DNA from: Flavobacterium aeripolare
Lineage (GTDB): Bacteria > Bacteroidota > Bacteroidia > Flavobacteriales > Flavobacteriaceae
DNA: 64,000 nt
Assembly: GCF_013294025.1 (NCBI RefSeq)
Contig: NZ_JABSNL010000010.1
Span: 1 to 64,000 of the forward strand
Direction: 5' to 3'
The notes under the pieces are model-generated. The model searched no databases. It saw only the letters and a list, made by a program, of their open reading frames with translations, and was not told where the DNA came from. The position numbers and the translations under genes were made by a program. Below are positions 22,223-33,976 of the stretch, in pieces (the stretch's first letter is position 1; each line of letters begins with the position of its first letter).

Positions 22223-23167
22223 TTATTCAAATTTCCAAGCTTGCTGTTGCTCTTCGGTTAAGAACGTCCAAGCTACAATACGACTTGTTTTTTGGCCTTG
22301 AGCCATATCGATTGTCTTAATTGTAGCAACATTAATTTTGTTTAATGTTTTGTATATACTTGCTAAGTGCGATTGCTTTGCCACTAAAGTTGTAAACCAC
22401 AAACATTGCATGGGGTACTTTGCACTTTCATAAATCATTTGCGTAATAAAACCAAGTTCGCCACCTTCACACCAAAGTTCTGCATTTTGTCCTCCAAAAT
22501 TTAAGACCGGTTTGGTGGTCTTCTTATCTTGTAAATTATTTACTTTTCTTAAAGAGCCTTTTTCGGCTTCTAGCTGAGAAGAATGAAAAGGAGGGTTGCA
22601 AATAGTGAATGCAAATTTATCTTGAGGAGTGATGATGTTTTTGAAAATAAAACGTGCTGAAGTTTGTTGTTGCAAACTAAGAACATCAATTAGTCTAGGA
22701 TTATTTTCTATAATTGTCATGCAATTATCAATGGCTTTCTCATCGATATCTGTTCCTACAAAGCTCCACCCATAGGTTGCATTCCCTAAAAGGGGGTAGA
22801 TGCAATTTGCTCCAAGACCTATATCTAATCCTTCAACCGTGGCGCCGGTAGGAATGACACCATTGTTAGTAGTGGCTAATAAATCAGCGATATAGTGAAT
22901 GTAGTCCACTCGCCCAGGAATAGGAGGGCATAAGTAATTTTCAGGAATGTCCCAATTTTCAACATCGTAGTATGTTGCTAGGAGTGCTCTATTTAGTGTC
23001 TTGACCGCAGCAGGATTGCTAAAATCAATAGTCTCAATATTGTGTTCATTGATTGCTACAAATTGTTTCAATTCAGGACAATTTGTAATCAGTATATTAA
23101 AATCGTATCTAGATCGGTGTAGATTTCGAGGATGTAAATTTGTTTTTTCTGTAATTTGTTTTGACAT
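22223..23167 (-). CDS. rlmF: 23S rRNA (adenine(1618)-N6)-methyltransferase
   Basis: The SAM-dependent enzyme that methylates A1618 of 23S rRNA. It has 314 aa. It begins with the family's characteristic LHPRNLHRSRYDF segment, has the SAM site LDIGLGANCIYP (114-125) and GTDID (138-142), and the catalytic N6-adenine motif NPPF (191-194) followed by HSSQLEAEKGS. The length and order match RlmF (YbiN). It stands alone between terminators. Confidence 0.93.
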   Translation of the reverse strand: MSKQITEKTNLHPRNLHRSRYDFNILITNCPELKQFVAINEHNIETIDFSNPAAVKTLNRALLATYYDVENWDIPENYLCPPIPGRVDYIHYIADLLATTNNGVIPTGATVEGLDIGLGANCIYPLLGNATYGWSFVGTDIDEKAIDNCMTIIENNPRLIDVLSLQQQTSARFIFKNIITPQDKFAFTICNPPFHSSQLEAEKGSLRKVNNLQDKKTTKPVLNFGGQNAELWCEGGELGFITQMIYESAKYPMQCLWFTTLVAKQSHLASIYKTLNKINVATIKTIDMAQGQKTSRIVAWTFLTEEQQQAWKFE

Positions 23168-23268
23168 TATAATTTTATTTCAGTTTAAACGAAAATTAGT
23201 ATCTCGTTAAAATCAGGGGCAAGGTATATAAAAAGTAGGACATTTTTTGTGAGCTGCTACTAATTGGG

Positions 23269-23931
23269 TCAATCATTGCACTCCATTAATAGTAAATCTC
23301 CTGTATCGTGAGTAATTGTCACTAAGCCATCTAATGTTACATGATTGCTGCTTCCGGTTTTGTAACCTATCATTAAATCATCTTTTTCTAAGGGATAATA
23401 TAGGTTAGTTGAGGTAATGCCACTTACTAATCCTATCGGAATTAATGATATGGGTGTTTTAGCCGTATACCACTTTTCGAAACGACGTTGCAATACAAAT
23501 ACCTTAGAGTGGTCATCTAGAATTACAATTTTCAATAAATCTCTGTAGCGAACAATATTTGTCAAGTTGGTTATAGTGTGATCGGTTCGTTTTCCAGTTG
23601 CCCAAACAACATTTACTGCAGGAATTTTTCTTTCGATCAAATAGTCAAACGCTTTTTCTAAATCGGTTTTATCTTGATTAGGAGTATGAACAATTTCAAT
23701 AGGATATTGTTTCTCGCGATAGTATTCTGCATCAAAATTTCGATCAAAATCACCTAATAAAACGTCGACTTTTATGTCTAATTTCATCACACGCTCCATT
23801 GCAGAGTCAAGTACAATAACTAGGGGAGACCATTCTAATAGTTGTCCTAATAATTCAGGGTTACATGAAGCGCCATTGGCAATAATTAAAGCGGGTTCTT
23901 GATCATCTCTTACAATGTGATGTGAAGACAT
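23269..23931 (-). CDS. Thiamine pyrophosphokinase
   Basis: 220 aa. It transfers pyrophosphate from ATP to thiamine to make thiamine diphosphate; cytoplasmic. The catalytic domain has IANGASCNPELL, LLGDFD (58-63) and the signature DKTDLEKA (87-94), followed by WATGKRTDHTITNL. The smaller C-terminal thiamine-binding domain contains SLIPIG, GITSTNLYYPL, GSSNH and the final DTGDLLLME. The family symbol thiN would fit. No TPP riboswitch is visible upstream (only about 100 nt to the next gene). Confidence 0.9.
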   Translation of the reverse strand: MSSHHIVRDDQEPALIIANGASCNPELLGQLLEWSPLVIVLDSAMERVMKLDIKVDVLLGDFDRNFDAEYYREKQYPIEIVHTPNQDKTDLEKAFDYLIERKIPAVNVVWATGKRTDHTITNLTNIVRYRDLLKIVILDDHSKVFVLQRRFEKWYTAKTPISLIPIGLVSGITSTNLYYPLEKDDLMIGYKTGSSNHVTLDGLVTITHDTGDLLLMECND

Positions 23932-24029
23932 AGGTATTGTTTTTAAATGGGTAAAGGTAAGTAAAGGAACTATTTTATTACGCTGTTATAATTTGAAGAA
24001 TTAAATAGTAAAGTAATATAACCTAATTA

Positions 24030-24851
24030 TTACTCTACCGTTATTTTTTTGCTATCTGTTTCTCCTAATGAAAAATATCCTAATGCGTAGTCATCTTTAT
24101 TTGTCTTATTAATGATGTTTCCACGTACTGTTGCTGGTGGTGATTGAAAGGGTCCGCCACTGTCGCCACCTGATATTTTAATTAATATTGTCAAGTAATT
24201 AAAGTAGGTTTGTGATATGCCGTAATGGGTTACTGTCACTTCATCACCTACTTCAATATCATCTTTTCGAGACAAACTAAAAAATCGGTTCCCTTGAAAA
24301 AATTCGTCATCAGAGGTGGATAGATTTTGGTACAGTTCGTTTTTATAAGCGTATTGAAATAAATAAAAATTAGGCTCATTTGCAGGATCATTGAAATAGG
24401 ATTTAATTTGGATTTCGTCCTTCGTTATTCCACCTTCATTGTCTTGTACTACCTCTGTGATTGGAGCAACTGCCTGAAGTTTTTCGGTGGCAGTGTATGT
24501 AACTCCGTTTAATAGAATTGTCAAGGTATACGTTTCGTTTATTTCAGGAATAAAATTGCTGCAATAATATTCTCCTACTTCATCAACTTCGATAAAGTCA
24601 AAAACGCGATTGCTGCTATTCGCCACCGTAACTTTTGCTCCAGAGACCGTTGGGATTTTATCACTAAAAAAAGCGGTGGTTGTAGATAATGTTATTCTTT
24701 GTGTTCTACCGCTAGTATTTTTTTGCCACTGTAATGGTGCCTCAACAACTAGCCTAGTTTGTGCTGTGTCGAGATCAACGTCAATTACTTCCTCGCAACT
24801 GCTAAATAGGATTGTCAATAATAGGACTATAGATGTATATGTTTTTTTCAT
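24030..24851 (-). CDS. DUF4249 family lipoprotein
   Basis: 273 aa with a lipoprotein signal (MKKTYTSIVLLLTILFSSC, Cys at 19), so anchored in a membrane. The rest is a beta-rich DUF4249-type domain: VDVDLDTAQTRLVVEAPL, SGAKVTVANSS, YTLTILLNGVTYTATEKLQAVAPI. In Bacteroidota this family is regularly paired with a TonB-dependent receptor, as here: it starts 3 nt after the stop of the receptor gene. It may act as a surface partner or lid that captures the ligand for the receptor; this role is inference and the substrate is unknown. Confidence 0.88.
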   Translation of the reverse strand: MKKTYTSIVLLLTILFSSCEEVIDVDLDTAQTRLVVEAPLQWQKNTSGRTQRITLSTTTAFFSDKIPTVSGAKVTVANSSNRVFDFIEVDEVGEYYCSNFIPEINETYTLTILLNGVTYTATEKLQAVAPITEVVQDNEGGITKDEIQIKSYFNDPANEPNFYLFQYAYKNELYQNLSTSDDEFFQGNRFFSLSRKDDIEVGDEVTVTHYGISQTYFNYLTILIKISGGDSGGPFQSPPATVRGNIINKTNKDDYALGYFSLGETDSKKITVE

Positions 24852-24854
24852 GAG

Positions 24855-27236
24855 TTAAAATTTAAAATTATAGCTAACCGCTGGCACCATACCAAAAATG
24901 GAAGTTTTAATAGCTTCATTTGCGCCAGTATCTAGGTTTTGACTAAAATTGATCGAAGCTGCATTTTTTCTATTGTACAAATTGTAGATGCTAAAAACCC
25001 ATTCTCCTTTCCAGTTGCGGTCTTGATTTTTTGTAGGCGTCAATGTTGCTGATAGGTCTAAGTGGTGATAAGTAGGTAGTCGATTTCCGTTTCTCAATCC
25101 ATAGTTAGGAATAATTACGCCCAAGTAAGAATACTGCCCATTTGGGTACGTTACTGGTTGACCTGTTTGTAGCGCAAAATTAGCACCATACGTCCATTTC
25201 TTACTTTGCTGGTATGAGGCTGTAACGGCGATATTATGAGTCTTATCGTAAATAGAACGGTACCATTGTCCATTGTTGATTCCTAATTCAGCTGCTGTTC
25301 TGCCGGGAGTTTGTTGCTCAGACTTAGACAAAGTGTATGAGATCCAACCGGTTAATTTACCTTCATTTTTGCGAAGCATCATTTCTAATCCGTAAGAGCG
25401 CATGCGACCATTTAAAATTATTTGTTCTATGGCGTCATTTGCGATAAGATCGGCTCCATCAATATAATCTAAGCGATTCTGAATTTTTTTATAAAATGTT
25501 TCTACTTCAAGCGAATATTTATTGTTCGAAAAATTTTTAAAATAGCCCAATGCAACTTGATCAGCGATTTGGGGTTTGATGTAATTGTCACTTGGTGTCC
25601 AGATATCTAATGGAGTAGGAGAGGAAGTGTTCGAAATTAATTGCAGGTACTGTACCATTCGATTATAACTTGCTTTAAGTGCCACATCATCACTTAATTT
25701 ATAAGAGACTGCTAACCGTGGTTCTAAATTAGCAAAGCTTTTTAAGACCTTGTTCTTATCATAGAATTTTGTACTAATAGGAGTTGCTTTCTCATAAATT
25801 TGTTGATCAGCGTTGAAAATTACGGGGCTGTCATTATCGTATAAATTCAAAATTGACTGCCCTAATCTATAAAATAAGCTGTAACGTAGACCGTAAGTTA
25901 ACGCTATTTTATCAGTCACATCATGCTCTGCAGAGAGGTATAATGCAGGTTCGAATGCATATTTTTTGTCTAATTGATTAAAGTTAATACCGGAATCTGC
26001 ATCTGATGGTTTTATGGTTCCAGGATTAAAAGAATAGTAGATAGCATTCAAGCCATAGCTTAGTTTGAAAGTATCTGAAATGTAGTTTTTAAAATCATAC
26101 TTTATATTGTAATTCTTAATTCCTGAATCCCATTTAAATCCAATAAAGTTCAGGTCTAAACCATAGTAGTAGTCGCTATAAATTAAGGAGAAATTAGAGA
26201 ATAATTTGTCTGAGAATAAATGATTCCATCTTAAATTTAAGGTTGTATTCCCATAAGTATTGCTGAAACTATCGCTGATAGCAAACACATCTCTACCAAA
26301 GTATCCCGAAAAATACAGGTTGTTATTAGGGTTTAATTTATAGGAAAGCTTGGCATTTAAATCATAAAAGTAGGCTGAATTATCTTTGTTCTCTTCAGAA
26401 AGTTTTAAGAATAAATGGGCATACGAACTACGACCGCCTATCAAGAACGAACCTTTATCTTTCACAATTGGGCCTTCAAGTAATAATCTACTAGAGATAA
26501 GGCCAATTCCTCCATTGGCATGAAAAGATTTACTGTTTCCATCCTTTTGATAGATATCTAAAACAGAAGAAGCGCGTCCGCCAAAATTTGCTGGAATACC
26601 TCCTTTGTATAATTTTAAATCTTTGATTGCATCAGGATTAAAGACTGAGAAAAAACCGAATACGTGTGACGAATTAAAAATGGTAGCCTCGTCTAAGAGA
26701 ATTAAATTTTGATCAGCGCCACCACCTCTTACGTTAAATCCTGAAGCTCCTTCACCAGCATTAGTCACACCGGGAAGTAAAAGAAGTGATTTAATAACAT
26801 CGACTTCCCCTAGAACTACAGGCATTTTTTTTATCGAAGAAATAGAGAGTTTATTCACGCTCATTTCGGCAGTTCTTATATTACTTTTTTTACCATTATC
26901 AAAGATAATTACTTCTTGTAGCTCTTCACCATTAGATTGCAAAGCAAAATTCAGTTTCACATTGTTAGTTAGCTCGATAATTTTAGAGCTAGTTTCAAAA
27001 CCTAAATAGCTAGCAAGTACGGTGTACCTCCCTTCAGTCAACGTGATCGAATAAAAGCCGTATTGATTAGTACTTACACTAGCATTTAATTCAGGTATGT
27101 ATACATTGACACCTATAAGAGTTTCGTTACTTTTACCATCAGTTATAGCGCCACTCAAGGTATACTTTGACTGACTATAAGAACTTATGCTGATAAATAA
27201 AATTGCAATTAAGACCTGAACGCTTTTAGAAAACAT
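24855..27236 (-). CDS. TonB-dependent receptor, partner of DUF4249 lipoprotein
   Basis: 793 aa. The signal peptide (MFSKSVQVLIAILFISISSYSQ) is followed by a carboxypeptidase-regulatory-like domain (about 25-105), then a plug (about 125-235) with MPVVLGEVDVIKSLLLLPGV and GFNVRGGGADQNLILLDEA. The outer-membrane barrel ends with VSYNFKF, whose C-terminal Phe is the usual assembly signal. The plug type (GEVDVIKSLLLLPGV) is characteristic of receptors linked to DUF4249 proteins. The pair forms an operon (3-nt gap) for uptake of an unknown ligand. Confidence 0.9.
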   Translation of the reverse strand: MFSKSVQVLIAILFISISSYSQSKYTLSGAITDGKSNETLIGVNVYIPELNASVSTNQYGFYSITLTEGRYTVLASYLGFETSSKIIELTNNVKLNFALQSNGEELQEVIIFDNGKKSNIRTAEMSVNKLSISSIKKMPVVLGEVDVIKSLLLLPGVTNAGEGASGFNVRGGGADQNLILLDEATIFNSSHVFGFFSVFNPDAIKDLKLYKGGIPANFGGRASSVLDIYQKDGNSKSFHANGGIGLISSRLLLEGPIVKDKGSFLIGGRSSYAHLFLKLSEENKDNSAYFYDLNAKLSYKLNPNNNLYFSGYFGRDVFAISDSFSNTYGNTTLNLRWNHLFSDKLFSNFSLIYSDYYYGLDLNFIGFKWDSGIKNYNIKYDFKNYISDTFKLSYGLNAIYYSFNPGTIKPSDADSGINFNQLDKKYAFEPALYLSAEHDVTDKIALTYGLRYSLFYRLGQSILNLYDNDSPVIFNADQQIYEKATPISTKFYDKNKVLKSFANLEPRLAVSYKLSDDVALKASYNRMVQYLQLISNTSSPTPLDIWTPSDNYIKPQIADQVALGYFKNFSNNKYSLEVETFYKKIQNRLDYIDGADLIANDAIEQIILNGRMRSYGLEMMLRKNEGKLTGWISYTLSKSEQQTPGRTAAELGINNGQWYRSIYDKTHNIAVTASYQQSKKWTYGANFALQTGQPVTYPNGQYSYLGVIIPNYGLRNGNRLPTYHHLDLSATLTPTKNQDRNWKGEWVFSIYNLYNRKNAASINFSQNLDTGANEAIKTSIFGMVPAVSYNFKF

Positions 27237-27307
27237 ATGCTACTTTTAAAATTGTAAACTGCGGAAAAGATAAGAAATTTTCGATTAATCGAGATTAGTT
27301 ATATCGT

Positions 27308-27340
27308 AAAAAAAAGGCAACTGTTTCCAGTTGCCTTTAC
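27308..27340 (-). terminator. icd terminator
   Basis: A perfect 11-bp stem AAAGGCAACTG / CAGTTGCCTTT with a 4-nt loop and a U run on the minus strand, about 23 nt past the icd stop. Confidence 0.9.
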
Positions 27341-27362
27341 TATTGTTACTTAAAATTGTTAA

Positions 27363-29609
<2,247 letters not shown>

Positions 29610-29657
29610 TCAATAAAGAGAATGTTGAATGAATCGTATGCTTAAAATTAAGCGATG

Positions 29658-29665
29658 CAAATATA
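29658..29665 (-). promoter_or_regulatory. icd promoter, -7 box
   Basis: TATATTTGC on the minus strand fits TAnnTTTG and lies 72 nt upstream of the icd ATG. Confidence 0.55.
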
Positions 29666-29810
29666 ATGAAATCAGACCATATCTTGGCTTCGTTTAGAGT
29701 AGAATTAATTGAATTATAGTATTGTTAACCTGATGGTATCGAATTTATTGTTTTGTTTGTAGAATGGCCCAGTTTCAAACAATGCTACTGTATTGTGAAA
29801 ATAAAAGGCA

Positions 29811-29852
29811 AAAAAAAACCCCATTCCGAATGTTCGAAATGGGATTTTTTAA
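29811..29852 (-). terminator. rplS terminator
   Basis: Stem CCCATT..GAA / TTC..AATGGG followed by a long U run on the minus strand, directly downstream of rplS. Confidence 0.85.
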
Positions 29853-29868
29853 ATAAAAGGACAGTAAA

Positions 29869-30219
29869 CTATCTTCTTTTATCTTTGATTTTTGCTTTTT
29901 TACCAGTAAGTTCTCTAAAGTAGAAAATTCTAGCTCTACGAACTGCACCTTTTTTGTTGATTTCAACTTTTTGTAAAGCTGGCAAGTTTACAGGGAAGAT
30001 ACGCTCTACACCTATTGCACCTGACATTTTACGAATAGTAAAAGTTTCTGTGTTACCAGAACCTCTTCTTTGGATAACAACTCCTTTAAAAAACTGTGTT
30101 CTAGTTTTTTCACCCTCTTTAATTTCGTAGTAAACTGTGATTGTGTCTCCAGCTCCGAATTCAGGGAATTCTTTTTTAGTAACTAATTCGTTTTGAACGA
30201 ATTTCATTAAATCTGCCAT
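29869..30219 (-). CDS. rplS: 50S ribosomal protein L19 (bL19)
   Basis: 116 aa. It lies at the 30S-50S interface. Conserved segments are FGAGDTITVYYEIKEGEKTR, FKGVVIQRRGSG, TFTIRKMSGAIGVERIFP and RRARIFYFRELTGKKAKIK. It follows trmD on the same strand, a conserved gene pair, but with its own promoter-like box and a structured leader (30247-30290). Confidence 0.97.
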   Translation of the reverse strand: MADLMKFVQNELVTKKEFPEFGAGDTITVYYEIKEGEKTRTQFFKGVVIQRRGSGNTETFTIRKMSGAIGVERIFPVNLPALQKVEINKKGAVRRARIFYFRELTGKKAKIKDKRR

Positions 30220-30246
30220 GATAATTGTAATTATGGTTTTTTAAAT

Positions 30247-30282
30247 AGAGTAACATTCACGGATTTCGCCAGAGGTTAGTCT
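30247..30282 (-). promoter_or_regulatory. Structured 5' leader of rplS (candidate ribosomal-protein leader)
   Basis: On the minus strand AGACTAAC pairs with GTTACTCT (7 of 8 positions) to enclose a small inner hairpin (TGG/CCG around a CGAAAT loop). It lies just downstream of the -7 box (30293-30300) and 27 nt before the rplS ATG. Leaders that bind the encoded protein are common for ribosomal genes, and such leaders may exist for bL19 in Flavobacteriia; that this is one is an inference. Confidence 0.45.
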
Positions 30283-30292
30283 AAAGTGGGTG

Positions 30293-30300
30293 CAAAAGTA
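30293..30300 (-). promoter_or_regulatory. rplS promoter, -7 box
   Basis: TACTTTTGCACCC on the minus strand is a strong match to the flavobacterial -7 box. Several GTTTAAA repeats lie upstream (30310-30347). It gives rplS its own promoter despite trmD lying just upstream. Confidence 0.65.
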
Positions 30301-30375
30301 AATAAAAATGTTTAAAGTTTAAAGTTTATTTTGTTTAAAGTTCAAACGTTCAGTGTTTTCAATTTTAAACTAATT

Positions 30376-31056
30376 TTATTCTTCCTCAAGTAAATCTGGG
30401 CGTCTTGTTTTTGTATGTTCATAAGCCATATCTTCACGCCACTGATCAATTTTTCCTGAATGGCCGCTCAACAAAACATCAGGAACTTTCCAACCTTTGT
30501 ACTCGGCTGGTCTTGTATAGATAGGTCCAGAGAGTAAGCCGTCTTGAAAACTATCTGTTAAAGCTGAGGTTTCGTCGCTTAACACACCAGGAATTAAACG
30601 AATTAACGCATCTGATAAAACAATGGCGCCTAGTTCACCTCCTGATAAAACATAATCGCCTATAGAGATTTCCTTTGTGATAAAATGATCTCTCACACGT
30701 TGATCAACTCCTTTATAATGACCACATAAAATGATGATGTTTGTGTACATCGACATGCTATTAGCCATTTTTTGATTCAACGTTTCACCATCAGGAGACA
30801 TATAAATTACTTCATCATACTCGCGCTCACTTTTTAAATGGCTTATGCAAGCATCAATAGGTTGTATTGTCATGACCATCCCAGCACCACCTCCATAAGG
30901 ATAGTCATCGACGCTCTTTTGTTTATTTACGGTATAGTCACGCAAATTGTGAAAGTGCACTTCAACGAGACCTTTGTCTATAGCGCGTTTCATGATGGAA
31001 GCTTCAAACGGACTCCTTAATAATTCAGGTAAAAGGGTAACAATATCTATTCGCAT
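30376..31056 (-). CDS. trmD: tRNA (guanine(37)-N1)-methyltransferase
   Basis: 226 aa. It methylates G37 next to the anticodon and prevents +1 frameshifting. The SPOUT trefoil-knot fold is visible as [12 protein letters not shown] at the start, [21 protein letters not shown] and [16 protein letters not shown]. The ATG at 31056 gives the family N-terminus; the frame extends 20 codons further upstream (to 31116) but those residues are not family-like. It is followed by rplS on the same strand. Confidence 0.96.
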   Translation of the reverse strand: MRIDIVTLLPELLRSPFEASIMKRAIDKGLVEVHFHNLRDYTVNKQKSVDDYPYGGGAGMVMTIQPIDACISHLKSEREYDEVIYMSPDGETLNQKMANSMSMYTNIIILCGHYKGVDQRVRDHFITKEISIGDYVLSGGELGAIVLSDALIRLIPGVLSDETSALTDSFQDGLLSGPIYTRPAEYKGWKVPDVLLSGHSGKIDQWREDMAYEHTKTRRPDLLEEE

Positions 31057-31127
31057 AATTCTATTTTTCGAGTGTAAAAATAGTTTTTTATCGGGGATAA
31101 ATTTATTTTCAAACAAATGATTTAAGT

Positions 31128-31190
31128 AAAAAAGGCAATCTCATAAATAAAATGACTGCGGTCCTACTTTATTTATGAGATTGCCTTTTA
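31128..31190 (-). terminator. Terminator of the M14 peptidase gene
   Basis: A long stem AAAAGGCAATCTCATAAATA / TATTTATGAGATTGCCTTTT with an 18-20 nt loop and A/T runs on both flanks. It lies 18 nt past the M14 gene stop codon. Confidence 0.88.
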
Positions 31191-31207
31191 ATGATAAAAG
31201 TGTTTTT

Positions 31208-33730
31208 TTACATTAATTTATTAAAGAATATAGCGTTCCAGAACAATTTTTCGGTCCCCAACCAAAACGCTCTAAAATTAGTGTTATCAGTAAAAAGCAA
31301 TACTTTACCGTTACCATTGCGAAACGCTTGAAAAGGGACTGTTTCTTTTAAAATAGCCAAATTGCCTTTAGAAATATAACCGCTCATTAAAGGATTCTTT
31401 GTGTACTTGATGGGATTTGCGTAGCTGTTCACATTAGGTTCGATAATAATGGATGTATTCCTAAAAAGTGGTAATGTATTTCGTGGCATACCAAAGTTTA
31501 CAGGATGGGATAAGTCCAGATTAGCTTCAAAAATAGCTCCAGATATCAACTGTGCTCCTCTAAAATCTGCCCTTTGCTCATAACTGATATTCTTAGCTTC
31601 TTCTTTGTTTTTTATGTAATTCACATCGATCATCTTCCAGGTAGTTAACCATTTTATGGCGTCTTGATACGCAATTAATGTTCCGCCATTTTGTACCCAT
31701 TGCTCTATTTTACTAATAGATTCTTTAGATAATCCACTGTAATTTCCGTTTACTAATATTAAAGTATTGTACCTGTTTAAACTCACATACTGGAATTGAT
31801 CGGTATCAATTTTTGTCAAAGGCATAGCTGCTTTTTGATCGAATAAATGCCAAACTTCACCTGCATCTGCAGGGTCAACACCTTTGCCTACGAGCATAGC
31901 GACTTTAGGGAGCTCGATCGTCTCAAAGTTAGGGTTTCCTAGATTGATGCCTTCTGTGAACCCTGTTTCAACTGCGGTAATATCAAAATTGTATTCAGGA
32001 ATAACGGTGTTCAAATAATCATAGATATCCTCTGATGGCATTTCTTGATTTTGTACTGGTACGAATAAGCTTCCGTAAGAGAATTTTTTTCCACTGTGGG
32101 TAAATGGTTGCGAACTCACTCTTACTCGTAATCCTTTTGATAAAAGCTGGTTTAATAATTTAGGTGATTTGTAGTCTGTCCATTCGATTAAATAACCAAT
32201 ATTACTTTTTGACGTTACTGTTCCACTCTTTAATGTAGGCTCGTATTTAGATCCTGCATCGGATAACGAATTTACTCCTTCAAAATTCACGTTGAAAGCC
32301 AAATCAAAACTCCATGCCGATATATCGTAGAACAAGCTATCTGTGAATTTTGTTTGACGGTCAAAGATTGCATTAATCATTTTGCTATTTTGCTGTTGTA
32401 CAGGAATAATATAACTGTTGTCTTTTGTAAATTTTTTGTTGTTGACTGTGATGTCATTTTTTAAGGCTAACATTTCAATTTTGTGCTGGCTTAATATCTT
32501 TGCTAGTTCGTTAACTCTAGTAGCGTCATTTTCATCTCCTATTATATACCCTTTAACTTTGCTGTTTTTACTATCAGTACTTGCTTTTACATAAAAATCA
32601 CGTTGGTACTTCAGTAACTCTGTTCGCATCTCACTAGTTGCTTGTAATGTAGATAAGCTTGTTGTAAATTGGTTTCGAATAGTAAAAGGAAAGGTTAGAA
32701 TTCCGTTTGCGCTTTCCTGAGCATGTCCTCTCGAACTTGCCTGTTCAAATAAAATTCCAATAGAACCATTAATGTCAGGGTAAGATGAACCTTTACCATA
32801 ATAAAAGTCGTCATAATTTTCTTCGATAAAATAAGAACTACCTATTTTATCTAGTGCTTTGGCGTGATAACCTGCAATTTTCATGGTGAGTTTTTGATTC
32901 AACTCTGGTGTCAAAGGATTTGTTCGGCTCGGTTCCCCTGGCTGGAAAAAATAAGTATCGTTGGTTCCCATTTCGTGAAAATCACAAAGTACATTTGGCA
33001 TCCATTTTCTGAATGTTTTTATGCGTGCCTGGCTCTCAGGAAGCTGAACAGGCAGCCAATCTCTATTCATATCAAATAAGTAATGATTGAATCTACCACG
33101 CGGCCACCCTTCATTAAATTCTCGATCGTTAGGATCTGTGACTAAGTTGGCGCTTTTATTGCTGTTTACCCAAGTAGAAAATCGCTGAATTCCGTCAGGA
33201 TTAAAACAAGGGTCTAATAAAATAACGGTGTTTTCTAGGGTTTTTTCAAGCTCCCGACTCTCGCAGGCTGCAAGGTAGTATGTCAGAGCAATTGCCGCTC
33301 CTGAACCGCTTGATTCATTACCATGTATAGAATATCCTAGATAAACAATCACGGGCATATCTTCTATGTTTTGCTGATTGTTGTCTCCAGCTAAATTAGC
33401 GAGATGTGCTGCATTGATTTCGTTGATTCGAGCCAGATTTTTAGGACTTGAAATAGTCAACAATTGTAACGGACGATTTTCATAAGTAAACCCTGTTGTT
33501 TCGATTGCAATACGGTCAGATAATTTTGCAACTTCCTTCATGTAAAATGAAAGTTGTGTGTGATCAGTATGCATTTCGCCCAACTCAAAATTGAAAAAAC
33601 TTTTCGGTGTGGGTATACTTTTATTGTACGTAACATCTTGTGGCAAATAATACTCTAACGTAATCTTTTGCTGTTGCTGCGCGCTAACAGTTAGGGTTAT
33701 AAAAAGCGCGAAATAGTAGAGTAGCTTCAT
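31208..33730 (-). CDS. M14-family zinc carboxypeptidase, exported
   Basis: 840 aa with a signal peptide (MKLLYYFALFITLTVSAQ). The M14 domain spans about 55-370: zinc ligands H136 and E139 (YSIHGNES) and H252 (DFHEMG), with NPDG at 177-180 and the substrate-binding MNRDW at 221-225. The C-terminal half (about 390-840) includes a class-I glutamine-amidotransferase-like/beta-sandwich region (VNGNYSGLSKESISKIEQWV, GGTLIAYQDAIKWL, LFTDNTNFRAFW), a layout seen in large Bacteroidota M14 proteins. It probably trims peptides in the periplasm. Possible distant -7 box TATATTTG at 33832-33839. Confidence 0.88.
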   Translation of the reverse strand: MKLLYYFALFITLTVSAQQQQKITLEYYLPQDVTYNKSIPTPKSFFNFELGEMHTDHTQLSFYMKEVAKLSDRIAIETTGFTYENRPLQLLTISSPKNLARINEINAAHLANLAGDNNQQNIEDMPVIVYLGYSIHGNESSGSGAAIALTYYLAACESRELEKTLENTVILLDPCFNPDGIQRFSTWVNSNKSANLVTDPNDREFNEGWPRGRFNHYLFDMNRDWLPVQLPESQARIKTFRKWMPNVLCDFHEMGTNDTYFFQPGEPSRTNPLTPELNQKLTMKIAGYHAKALDKIGSSYFIEENYDDFYYGKGSSYPDINGSIGILFEQASSRGHAQESANGILTFPFTIRNQFTTSLSTLQATSEMRTELLKYQRDFYVKASTDSKNSKVKGYIIGDENDATRVNELAKILSQHKIEMLALKNDITVNNKKFTKDNSYIIPVQQQNSKMINAIFDRQTKFTDSLFYDISAWSFDLAFNVNFEGVNSLSDAGSKYEPTLKSGTVTSKSNIGYLIEWTDYKSPKLLNQLLSKGLRVRVSSQPFTHSGKKFSYGSLFVPVQNQEMPSEDIYDYLNTVIPEYNFDITAVETGFTEGINLGNPNFETIELPKVAMLVGKGVDPADAGEVWHLFDQKAAMPLTKIDTDQFQYVSLNRYNTLILVNGNYSGLSKESISKIEQWVQNGGTLIAYQDAIKWLTTWKMIDVNYIKNKEEAKNISYEQRADFRGAQLISGAIFEANLDLSHPVNFGMPRNTLPLFRNTSIIIEPNVNSYANPIKYTKNPLMSGYISKGNLAILKETVPFQAFRNGNGKVLLFTDNTNFRAFWLGTEKLFWNAIFFNKLM

Positions 33731-33976
33731 AGTAATAAATTTGGTTGGTTTCGGTTATTGATTAGGGCGATAAATACTTGATTTTCTATTATGTTGCATA
33801 AATAGTAAGTGCCATGCAATTATTGTTCAGACAAATATAGGGATATTTTTTTGAGCTATTTTTTGAGAAGAATTGTCTTGAAACTCGCTGTGTTTTTACA
33901 ACTTTAACCATTGTAGAAACTATGCAAACCAATTTTTTACTTACTTTTATGATCGAAAATAAAATAAACTCAAACT

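Noticed and set aside
23932..24029. TPP riboswitch ahead of thiamine pyrophosphokinase
   Set aside because: The upstream gap is about 100 nt and does not contain the conserved CTGAGA/ACCTGA-type segments.
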